From positions 62,001 through 126,000 of the forward strand of contig NZ_VHLH01000005.1 in the NCBI RefSeq assembly GCF_006516965.1: a stretch of DNA of 64,000 nucleotides. Reading direction: 5' to 3'. This DNA is from Pararhizobium mangrovi (GTDB lineage Bacteria > Pseudomonadota > Alphaproteobacteria > Rhizobiales > Rhizobiaceae). The notes under the pieces were generated by a model. It saw only the letters and a list, made by a program, of their open reading frames with translations, was not told the DNA's origin and ran no database searches. Positions 51,901-59,407 of this stretch are shown in pieces. A program made the translations under genes and the position numbers. How positions within the stretch are numbered: position 1 is the stretch's first letter; each line of letters opens with the position of its first letter.

Positions 51901-53370
51901 ATGGCTGACACGACGCCCCGCATGCGCATCGCCCCCTCGCCGACCGGCGAGCCGCATGTCGGCACGGCCTATACGGCCCTCTTCAACTGGCTGCTGGCGC
52001 GCCATCTCGGCGGCACCTTCATCCTGCGCATCGAGGATACGGACGCCACGCGCTCGACGCGCGAATACGAGGGCAACGTTCTCGACGCGCTGAAGTGGAC
52101 GGGCCTCACCTGGGCGGAAGGCCCGGACGTCGGCGGCGACTACGGCCCCTATCGCCAGAGTGAGCGCAAGCATCTCTACGGCGAGCACGTCGAGGCGCTG
52201 CTCGACAAGGGTCACGCCTTCAAGTGCTTCTGCTCGGCCGAGCGGCTGGAAAAGATGCGCGCCGACCAGCGCGCCAAGAACGAGCCGCCGCGCTACGACG
52301 GGCATTGCCTCGGCCTTTCCGCCGAGGAGGTGAGCGCGAAGGAAGCCGCCGGCGAGACGCCGGTCGTGCGCATGAAGGTGCCGGCCGAAGGCACCTGCCG
52401 CTTCACCGACTGGGTCTATGGCGAGGTCGAGATCCCGTGGACGTCCGTCGACATGCAGGTCGTCATGAAGGCCGACGGCATGCCGACCTACCACGTGGCG
52501 AACGTCGTCGACGATCATTTGATGAAGATCACTCACGTCGCGCGCGGCGAGGAATGGGTGTCGTCGACGCCCAAGCACATCCTGCTCTACGAGTATCTCG
52601 GCTGGGACGTGCCGGAATTCATCCACCTGCCGCTGATGCGCAACGCGGACAAATCGAAGCTTTCCAAGCGCAAGAACCCGACCTCCATTTCCTACTATTC
52701 CGCGCTCGGCTTCCTGCCTGAAGCGCTGATGAACTTCCTCGGCCTGCTCTTCATCCAGATCGACGAGGGCGAGGAACTGTTGGACATGGACGGGCTCGCC
52801 GAAGCTTTCGATCCGCATACCCTGTCGAAGAGTGGCGCCGTCTTCGACCTGCAGAAGCTCGAATGGCTGAACGGGCGCTGGCTGCGCGAGAAGCTTTCGG
52901 AAGAAGAGTACCTCCACCGCGTGCTCGCCTGGGCGGGCGAACGTGACAGGCTCAAGCAGGGCCTAGCGCTCGCGCAGTCGCGCATCGGCAAGCTTTCCGA
53001 CCTGCCGGACCTCGTCTCCTTCCTGTTGAAGAGCGAAGCCGGCGTCACGCCGGAAAGCTTCGACGGCATGAAGAAGATCACGCGTGCCAATGCGCTCGAC
53101 GTGCTGAAGGCCGTTCAGCCGGCGCTCGACGCGTTGCCGGACTGGACCACGGAAGCGATCGAGGCCGAACTTCGCCGGCTCTCCGAAGAGGACATGGGCA
53201 AGAAGCTGCGCCTCGTCGTGCCGCCGCTCTTCGTCGCGGTCTCGGGATCGGCGCGCTCGCTGCCGCTCTTCGATTCCATGGCGTTGCTCGGCCGCGCCGT
53301 CACGCGCCAGCGCCTCAAGGCGGCGATCGCCGTGCTGGAACCCGCCGTTTCCGCAGAAGCCGCAGAATAA
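51901..53370 (+). CDS. gltX: Glutamate--tRNA ligase
   Basis: A 489-residue class I aminoacyl-tRNA synthetase. The HIGH-type motif is PSPTGEPHVGTAYTALFNW, the KMSKS-type motif is KLSKRKNPTS, and LRIEDTDATRST follows the Rossmann start. The segment HLPLMRNADKSKLSKRKNPTSISYYSALGFLPEALMNFLGL differs from the usual alphaproteobacterial GltX and looks like the type found in other phyla. Many alphaproteobacteria carry two GltX; this may be one of two, with discriminating or non-discriminating specificity that cannot be told from sequence alone. lysS follows 23 bases later. Confidence 0.95.
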   Translation: MADTTPRMRIAPSPTGEPHVGTAYTALFNWLLARHLGGTFILRIEDTDATRSTREYEGNVLDALKWTGLTWAEGPDVGGDYGPYRQSERKHLYGEHVEALLDKGHAFKCFCSAERLEKMRADQRAKNEPPRYDGHCLGLSAEEVSAKEAAGETPVVRMKVPAEGTCRFTDWVYGEVEIPWTSVDMQVVMKADGMPTYHVANVVDDHLMKITHVARGEEWVSSTPKHILLYEYLGWDVPEFIHLPLMRNADKSKLSKRKNPTSISYYSALGFLPEALMNFLGLLFIQIDEGEELLDMDGLAEAFDPHTLSKSGAVFDLQKLEWLNGRWLREKLSEEEYLHRVLAWAGERDRLKQGLALAQSRIGKLSDLPDLVSFLLKSEAGVTPESFDGMKKITRANALDVLKAVQPALDALPDWTTEAIEAELRRLSEEDMGKKLRLVVPPLFVAVSGSARSLPLFDSMALLGRAVTRQRLKAAIAVLEPAVSAEAAE

Positions 53371-53393
53371 CGAACAACACGGACGATTTCGCG

Positions 53394-54902
53394 ATGAGCG
53401 CCAACACCGACGAGACCCTTTCCTCCGACGCCAGCGAAGTGCGCACGCAAAAGCTCGCCAAGCTGCGCGAGACGGTGGGCGACGTCTATCCCGCGCACTT
53501 CCACCGCTCGATCACGAACGGCGAACTGGCCGCGAAATACGCCGATCTCGAAGCCGAAACGGAAACCGACGACGAAGTCACGGTCGCCGGTCGCATCTAT
53601 TCGATGCGTAATTCCGGCATGTTCATCGATCTCCACGATGCATCCGGCAAGATCCAGGTTTTCACGCACAAGGACATCGCCCCGCAAGAGGTCCGCGATC
53701 TCCTGCCGATGATCGATCTCGGCGACATTATCGGCGTCACCGGCAAGGTGCGGCGCACCAAGCGCGGCGAGCTGACGGTCAACACGACCGGCATCACCAT
53801 GCTGACGAAGACGCTGAAGCCGATGCCGGAGAAGTATCACGGCCTCGCCGACATCGAGACGCGCTACCGCAAGCGCTATCTCGACGTGATGAGCAACGAG
53901 GAATCGCGCACCCGCTTCCGCCAGCGTTCGCAGATCGTCTCGGCCGTACGCCGCTTCATGGAGGACGACGGCTTTACCGAGGTCGAGACGCCGATGCTGC
54001 AGCCGATCTACGGCGGCGCGACGGCCGACCCGTTCCGCACGCATCACAACACGCTGAAGATGGACATGTTTCTGCGCATCGCGCCGGAACTCTATCTCAA
54101 GCGCGTGCTGGTCAGCGGACTGACCGACAAGGTCTTCGAGGTGAACCGCAACTTCCGCAACGAGGGCGTGTCGACGCGGCACAATCCCGAGTTCACCATG
54201 CTCGAATGCTACTGGGCCTATGCCGACTACGAGGACATCATGGACCTCGTGGAGCGCATGTTCGCCCATCTGGCGACGACGCTGCACGACACGACGGACG
54301 TGGCGTTCGGCGAGCAGCAGATCTCCTTCGCCGCCCCCTTCCGCCGCCTGCCGATGCCCGACGCCGTGCAGGAAGCGACCGGCGTCGACTTCCTCGCGAT
54401 CACCTCGGACGAGGACGCGCGCGCGGCCATCGCCGAGATGGGGCTGGAACCGGAGGAAGACGACATGAGCTGGGGCGAGTGCCTGGCCTTCGCCTTCGAG
54501 GAGAAGGTCGAGGCGACGCTGATCCAGCCGACCCACGTCATCAACTTCCCGAAGGACATCTCCCCCTTCGCCAAGGAGGTGCCGGGCGAGCCGCGCCTCG
54601 TCGAACGCTTCGAGACCTATATCAACGGCTGGGAAATGGGGAACGCGTTCTCCGAGCTGAACGACCCGGTCGAGCAGCGCCGGCGCATGGTCGAGCAGGT
54701 GGAACAGGCGCAGGAGCGCGGCGAGGCCGCCCGCGTCCTCGACGAGGATTTCCTCGAAGCCATGGACCACGGCATGCCGCCGGCCGGCGGCCTCGGCATC
54801 GGGCTCGACCGGCTGATCATGCTCCTGACGAACGCGCCCTCGATCCGCGACGTCATCCTCTTCCCCGCTCGCAAGACGCGTCCCGATACACAATCGGCCT
54901 GA
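53394..54902 (+). CDS. lysS: Lysine--tRNA ligase, class II
   Basis: A 502-residue class II LysRS. The anticodon-binding OB domain (VTVAGRIYSMRNSGMFIDLHDASGKIQVF) is followed by the class II core: motif 1 near FRQRSQIVSAVRRFMEDDGFTEVETPML, motif 2 FEVNRNFRNEGVSTRHNPEFTMLECYWAY, motif 3 GLGIGLDRLIMLLT. It charges tRNA-Lys. Several alphaproteobacteria use the unrelated class I enzyme instead, so the class II form next to an atypical gltX is worth noting. Confidence 0.97.
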   Translation: MSANTDETLSSDASEVRTQKLAKLRETVGDVYPAHFHRSITNGELAAKYADLEAETETDDEVTVAGRIYSMRNSGMFIDLHDASGKIQVFTHKDIAPQEVRDLLPMIDLGDIIGVTGKVRRTKRGELTVNTTGITMLTKTLKPMPEKYHGLADIETRYRKRYLDVMSNEESRTRFRQRSQIVSAVRRFMEDDGFTEVETPMLQPIYGGATADPFRTHHNTLKMDMFLRIAPELYLKRVLVSGLTDKVFEVNRNFRNEGVSTRHNPEFTMLECYWAYADYEDIMDLVERMFAHLATTLHDTTDVAFGEQQISFAAPFRRLPMPDAVQEATGVDFLAITSDEDARAAIAEMGLEPEEDDMSWGECLAFAFEEKVEATLIQPTHVINFPKDISPFAKEVPGEPRLVERFETYINGWEMGNAFSELNDPVEQRRRMVEQVEQAQERGEAARVLDEDFLEAMDHGMPPAGGLGIGLDRLIMLLTNAPSIRDVILFPARKTRPDTQSA

Positions 54903-54926
54903 TCGTCGGGTCCGCCCCGGGGAGCG

Positions 54927-55607
54927 TCAGTGACCGCCTTCATGGCCGGAAGGCGCTGGCTCCGACGGTTCATGCCCCTGCGCGGCGCTACGGCCCGCGC
55001 CCTTCGCCGCATCGGCATCTTTCGCCTCACCAGCCGTCGGGGTACAGCCCGTCGGCTCGGGATCCTTCGCGACGATCTTCACAAGCTGATCCTCGTCCGG
55101 CACCTTCGTCTTGCCGTAGAAGTCGCCGTCGGCGGACGGACGCGCATCGACGTACCGCGCCTGGAAACGCCGCGTTCCGGGCGCGATGCGATCGGGATGC
55201 GGTGCGTAGACCACGCGCGCGCCGACGGCCGTGTCACGCATGAGGATGCGCCGTTTCGGCCCTTCGGTGTCGCCGGCGACGACAAGAACGAGATCGACGG
55301 GATGTTCCGCGGCCTCTGCACGGGCGGCATCGAGCGTCGCGCGCAGGCGCGCCGGGCCGTCGGACGGCGCGATAGCGATATAGGCGCGGGTCCATACGTT
55401 CCCGTCCTGCGCACGGAAGCGGACGCGCTCGATCAGCGTGCAGGCGGGGCGCAGGTCGCCCCTGTCCTTGCCGATGAACGGCATCTTCGCACCGGCGACA
55501 TAGGCGCCGGCCGCCGAGACGCTGACGAGGCAGAACCCGCCGACGGCGCAAACGAGCACCGTTCGCGGCAGGCGCACGCGCCGCGTCTTGCCTTCGCTGT
55601 CAGCCAT
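54927..55607 (-). CDS. Hypothetical membrane-anchored protein with disordered tail
   Basis: A 226-residue protein starting MADSEGKTRRVRLPRTVLVCAVGGFCLVSVSAAGAYVAG: a basic N-terminus and one TM helix (signal anchor), then an unrecognised periplasmic domain (about 50-180, with ACTLIERVRFRAQDGNVWTRAYIAI and LVLVVAGDTEGPKRRILMRD), then a low-complexity tail rich in A, E, G, H and P. ATG 55607 follows GGAGCGGC. It converges with lysS. I do not recognise a family. Confidence 0.7.
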   Translation of the reverse strand: MADSEGKTRRVRLPRTVLVCAVGGFCLVSVSAAGAYVAGAKMPFIGKDRGDLRPACTLIERVRFRAQDGNVWTRAYIAIAPSDGPARLRATLDAARAEAAEHPVDLVLVVAGDTEGPKRRILMRDTAVGARVVYAPHPDRIAPGTRRFQARYVDARPSADGDFYGKTKVPDEDQLVKIVAKDPEPTGCTPTAGEAKDADAAKGAGRSAAQGHEPSEPAPSGHEGGH

Positions 55608-55676
55608 GCCGCTCCGGCATCCGGTTTGCGTGATCCGCGGAGGCCGCACGCTATCCCGGCTTCCATTACGGAAGGC

Positions 55677-56354
55677 TTAAGCGGGCTCCCGCCCGGAGGC
55701 TTCGCGCGCGTCGTCCTCGAAGGTGCGCGTCGCCGCCTCGGAGCGCTCGTCGCCGGCCATCTCGGCTGCGACGGACGGCGAAAGCGTGAACGTGTCGAAG
55801 CCGCGCGCGAGAAGCGTGTCGACCTGCGCCGCGCCCCTGAGGCTTGCGACGAGGATGCGCGGGCCCTCGCCGCCCGCAATCGCGCGCATCGCATCGAGCG
55901 TGCCGTCGGCATCGAGGCCCGCCTCGGACATGCGCCCGTAATACGGTGCCACGTAGGAAAGCCCGAGGGCTGCCGCCGCGGCGCACTGGCGCGCCGTGTA
56001 ACAGGCCGTCAGCGTCACCCGGCACTTGCCCTCGCGAAGCACGCGGGCGGCGGCGAAACCTCCCGACGTCGCCGGCACCTTGACGGTCACGATCGGCGAG
56101 AGCGCCGCGAGCGCACGTCCGGTTTCGACGAACCGTTCCCGCTCGCCACCCCATGCCTGAAGGTGCAGTTCGTGAAAACCGAGGCCGTCTGCTTCCTCGG
56201 CGAGGTGTCGCATGGTCTCGAGCGAACAGGTAAGCCCCGCCTTGCGCAGGATCGATGGATTGCACGTCGCGCCGTGAACCCATCCCTCGTCGGCGAAGCG
56301 CGCCCATTGCTTCACGTCCGCGCTGTCGATGAAGAAGCGAAGCGGGCGGCTCAT
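55677..56354 (-). CDS. Transaldolase-family aldolase (fructose-6-phosphate aldolase-like)
   Basis: A 225-residue TIM-barrel aldolase. MRFFIDSADV-type start (RPLRFFIDSADVKQW), GATCNPSIL, and the Schiff-base lysine K92 in IVTVKVPATSGGFAAA are visible, then VTLTACYTARQCAAAAALGLSYVAPYYGRM and LVASLRGAAQV. The size is that of small transaldolases and FSA-like enzymes. It overlaps the kinase gene by four bases (ATGA), so the two work together on a sugar phosphate. Confidence 0.9.
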   Translation of the reverse strand: MSRPLRFFIDSADVKQWARFADEGWVHGATCNPSILRKAGLTCSLETMRHLAEEADGLGFHELHLQAWGGERERFVETGRALAALSPIVTVKVPATSGGFAAARVLREGKCRVTLTACYTARQCAAAAALGLSYVAPYYGRMSEAGLDADGTLDAMRAIAGGEGPRILVASLRGAAQVDTLLARGFDTFTLSPSVAAEMAGDERSEAATRTFEDDAREASGREPA

Positions 56355-57295
56355 CGGCCCTGCCCGTGCACGGCGATCTCGTCGAGACGCGGCAGATCCG
56401 CGCCGCGGCGCGAACAGGTGACGGCCGCCGCTGCGATCGAAAAGGCAAGGATCGCATCGAGATCGGCATCGGCGGCATTCTCGGCGGAGAGGTAGCCCGC
56501 CGAACCGAGCCAGTGCAGCATTGCTGCGGCGAAGGTGTCGCCGGCGCCGACGGTATCCACGACCTCGACCGGGCGTCCTTCGGCTTGCGCCGTTCGCCCG
56601 TTCGCGGAAAACGCCATCGCCCCCTTCGGGCCGCGGGTGACGAAGACGAGCGATGCGCCGCCCGATATGCGATCGGCCGCGAAGCTCTCCGCCGACATGC
56701 GGGGATAGAGCGCCGCGATGTCCTCGTCGCTCGCCTTGATGCAGTGCGCCGCCGCGGAGAAATTGCCGAACTGCTCGCGCCAGCGATCGAGATCGGGCTC
56801 GATGCTGGGGCGGATGTTCGGATCGTAGGAAACGAAGCGACCGCCCCGTTCGCGGCGTACCAGCGCCAGAAGGCTCGCGGCCGTCGGGTCGGTGACGGTC
56901 GAGTACGAGCCGACATGCACGCAGGTCACCTCGCGCGGCAGACTTTTCGGCAGTTCGGCGAGCGTCATCGACCGGTCGGCGGTCTCGGAAATGTAGAATC
57001 CGTAGTCGGCCGAGCCGTCCGCCCTCCGGCTCACCAGCGCGAGCGTGCTGTTGCGCGTGGTCGGAACGAGCAGATTGCTGGAAACCCCGTTTTCCTTCAG
57101 GAATTCGGCGATGCGCTGGCCGAAGGTGTCGGAGGAATTCTTGGCGAGGTAGCCGGTCTGATTGCCGAGGCGCGCGAGCCCCACCGCGACGTTCAGCGGC
57201 GAGCCGCCGACATGGCCTTCCAGCGCGATCCGCCCCTTGGTTTCCGGCGGCAGCGCGAAGAGATCGAACAACGCGTCTCCACAGCTGACGAACAC
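56351..57295 (-). CDS. PfkB-family sugar kinase (fructokinase-like)
   Basis: A 314-residue ribokinase-fold enzyme. The start MFVSCGDALFDLF, GGSPLNVAVGLARLGNQTGYLAKN and the C-terminal DTVGAGDTFAAAML (with catalytic Asp in GAGD) are diagnostic of the PfkB family, and the substrate-binding region resembles fructokinases. It phosphorylates a ketose or related sugar with ATP. Translationally coupled to the transaldolase gene. Confidence 0.92.
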   Translation of the reverse strand: MFVSCGDALFDLFALPPETKGRIALEGHVGGSPLNVAVGLARLGNQTGYLAKNSSDTFGQRIAEFLKENGVSSNLLVPTTRNSTLALVSRRADGSADYGFYISETADRSMTLAELPKSLPREVTCVHVGSYSTVTDPTAASLLALVRRERGGRFVSYDPNIRPSIEPDLDRWREQFGNFSAAAHCIKASDEDIAALYPRMSAESFAADRISGGASLVFVTRGPKGAMAFSANGRTAQAEGRPVEVVDTVGAGDTFAAAMLHWLGSAGYLSAENAADADLDAILAFSIAAAAVTCSRRGADLPRLDEIAVHGQGR

Positions 57296-57428
57296 GGCAT
57301 GCCTCCCGCTCGAACTACAACTTCACACCTCGCATCGGGCTCTAGAACATTTCGCCGTGCCACGGAAGCGGCGCCGTCGAAAGAACGGCGCTGGCAACAC
57401 GGCATCCCGGCGACGGACCGTTCCCGCC

Positions 57429-58556
57429 TCAGCGATCGACGATGATGGTCTTCGCCACGGCGATGCCGAAACCGGCGAGGCCCACATAGGTTCGCTCACC
57501 GGTGGCGATCTCGGCGATCGAGCGGATGCGCAGATCGCGCAGGATCTGCGCCCCGACGCCCACCTCGCGCCAGCGGCGGCGGCGTACGAGCGCGCTCTGG
57601 TGATGCTCGTCCTCTCCGCCCTCGCCCGTCGAGCCCGGCTCGTCGAACTCGTCGGCGCTCGCCGTTCGCAGGAGCATCAGCACGCCCGCGCCGGCTTCGG
57701 CGATCGGCTTGATCGCGTTCTGCGCCCAGGAGCGCGCCGAGCCGAGCGTGCCGAAATAGTCCTCGACCGGCTGCTCGCGGTGAATGCGCACCGGTACGTT
57801 CTCCCGATCCGCCACGTCGCCGAAGACGGCGACGACGTGCTGGATCGCGTCGAAGGGCGTTTCGTAGATGCGGATCGTGCAGGGGTGGCCCGCGACCGTG
57901 CTCGCCATCTCGCGCGCGCAGGTCACGAAGGATTCGCGCCGCACCCGATACGAGATCAGGTCCTCGATCGAGATGATCGGCAGGCCGTGCTCGCGCGCGA
58001 AGACCTTCAGTTCGGCGAGCCGTTTCACCGTCCCGTCGTCGTTGACGATCTCCGCCAGCACGCCGATCGGCTCAAGGCCCGCAAGCGAGGCAAGATCGGT
58101 GCCGGCCTCGGTGTGGCCGGAGCGCACGAGCACGCCGCCCTCGCGCGAGATCAACGGGAAGATGTGGCCCGGCCGGATGAAGTCGTCGCCGCCGCAATTG
58201 TCGTTGGCGAGCGCGCGGGCGGTGGCGGCGCGCTCGTTGGCGGCGATCCCCGTCGTCATGCCGACCTTGTAGTCGACCGAAATGGTGAAGGCCGTGCGCA
58301 TCGGGTCGATGTTGTTGGCGACCATCGGCGGCAGGTTGAGCGTGTGCGCGCGCTTCGCCGTCAGCGGCACGCAGATGATGCCGCTCGTATGGCGGATCAT
58401 GAAGGCCATGTTTTCCGGCGTCGCCTTGGCGGCCGACATGATGAGGTCGCCTTCGTTCTCGCGATCGAGATCGTCGACGACGACGACGAGCTCGCCGCGC
58501 GCGATCGCCGCGACGGCATCCTCGATCGCATCGAGCTGTGGCTCGGTCTCGTCCAT
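57429..58556 (-). CDS. ribB: 3,4-dihydroxy-2-butanone 4-phosphate synthase with degenerate GTP cyclohydrolase II-like domain (RibBX type)
   Basis: A 375-residue protein starting at ATG 58556. The N-terminal half is a full DHBP synthase: VVVVDDLDRENEGDLIM, TSGIICVPLT, RPGHIFPLISREGGVLVRSGHTEAGTDL. The C-terminal half resembles GTP cyclohydrolase II but lacks the zinc cysteines: the place of the usual C-x-x-G-D-x-x-x-S-x-x-C-x-C region reads REQPVEDYFGTLGSARSWAQNA. It therefore should make the four-carbon riboflavin precursor but not open GTP. This is the RibBX-type variant known in Proteobacteria. No FMN-riboswitch-like structure was seen upstream. Confidence 0.93.
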   Translation of the reverse strand: MDETEPQLDAIEDAVAAIARGELVVVVDDLDRENEGDLIMSAAKATPENMAFMIRHTSGIICVPLTAKRAHTLNLPPMVANNIDPMRTAFTISVDYKVGMTTGIAANERAATARALANDNCGGDDFIRPGHIFPLISREGGVLVRSGHTEAGTDLASLAGLEPIGVLAEIVNDDGTVKRLAELKVFAREHGLPIISIEDLISYRVRRESFVTCAREMASTVAGHPCTIRIYETPFDAIQHVVAVFGDVADRENVPVRIHREQPVEDYFGTLGSARSWAQNAIKPIAEAGAGVLMLLRTASADEFDEPGSTGEGGEDEHHQSALVRRRRWREVGVGAQILRDLRIRSIAEIATGERTYVGLAGFGIAVAKTIIVDR

Positions 58557-58777
58557 GGTTAGCGCCTTTCTCGTCAAACGGCCTGCGGCCTCCGCCTTTT
58601 AAGAGGCGAACGGGCAAAAGAAAAGCGCTCCGCTTGCGGTTCGCCCGATGGCGGACGTCGAGCGGCGGCGGCCATCATATCGGCATTTTGTCTTGATCAT
58701 GAACGTGATACAGTGGATACGATCATCTTGGCGGGACACGAATTGGCATCGCCGGAAGGCGTCTTCCGGTACCGGCG

Positions 58778-59407
58778 ATGGTGAATCGAGAGAAAATCAG
58801 TCTGTTGAACCACCCGATGCGATCCGGTGCCATGAAGGCCACGCATGCCCGCCACGACGTGCGTCGGCGTCTGCGTGCGCAAACGCGTGCCGAGCACGAC
58901 GCGGTGGATGCGGCATTCGCCGTCTCGCCGCATTGGGATGACACGGCCTACCGCACCTTCCTGCGCAAGCATGCGCGGATCGTCCTGCCCGCCGAAGCCT
59001 ATCTCGCCCGCCATCCGGACTTCGCCGATATTCCGAACGCTTCGGCGCGCCTGCGCGCGGAAGGCCTCGCCGCCGACCTCGCCGATCTTCGAAGCGGCGT
59101 GCCGCAGCCGATGCGCCTGCAGTTGCCGGAGGGGCGCGGCGGCCTGCTCGGTGTCGCCTACGTCATGGAAGGTTCGCGGCTCGGCGGCCGACTGATCGCC
59201 CGGCAACTGGCGGCGGCGTCGCCCCACCTGCCCTTTCGCTTCCTCGATCACGGCGACGCGCTCGCCGACTGGGCGAGCTTCCTCGCCTGGATCGACGCCG
59301 GCGAATGGTCCGACGAAGAGGTCGACACCGCGATCGATGCCGCTCGCGACATCTTTTCCATCTACGCGCATCTCGGCGGCGCCGAGGAAAAGGCAGGCGC
59401 CGCATGA
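58778..59407 (+). CDS. Biliverdin-producing heme oxygenase (BphO-like)
   Basis: A 209-residue (or 191-residue, if ATG 58832 is used) heme oxygenase. The proximal heme ligand lies in TRAEHDAVDAAF, and LLGVAYVMEGSRLGGRLIARQL matches the distal helix with its glycines. It cleaves heme to biliverdin, the chromophore of the phytochrome encoded next. Its stop overlaps the phytochrome start (ATGA), so production of chromophore and photoreceptor is coupled. The start codon is uncertain because no strong ribosome site precedes any candidate. Confidence 0.9.
   Translation: MVNREKISLLNHPMRSGAMKATHARHDVRRRLRAQTRAEHDAVDAAFAVSPHWDDTAYRTFLRKHARIVLPAEAYLARHPDFADIPNASARLRAEGLAADLADLRSGVPQPMRLQLPEGRGGLLGVAYVMEGSRLGGRLIARQLAAASPHLPFRFLDHGDALADWASFLAWIDAGEWSDEEVDTAIDAARDIFSIYAHLGGAEEKAGAA

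Noticed and set aside
58557-58777. Possible FMN riboswitch upstream of ribB.
   Set aside because: The interval is only about 220 bases and I could not find the conserved six-helix FMN element pieces (such as AGGGUGAAAUUCCC-like blocks) on the minus strand.
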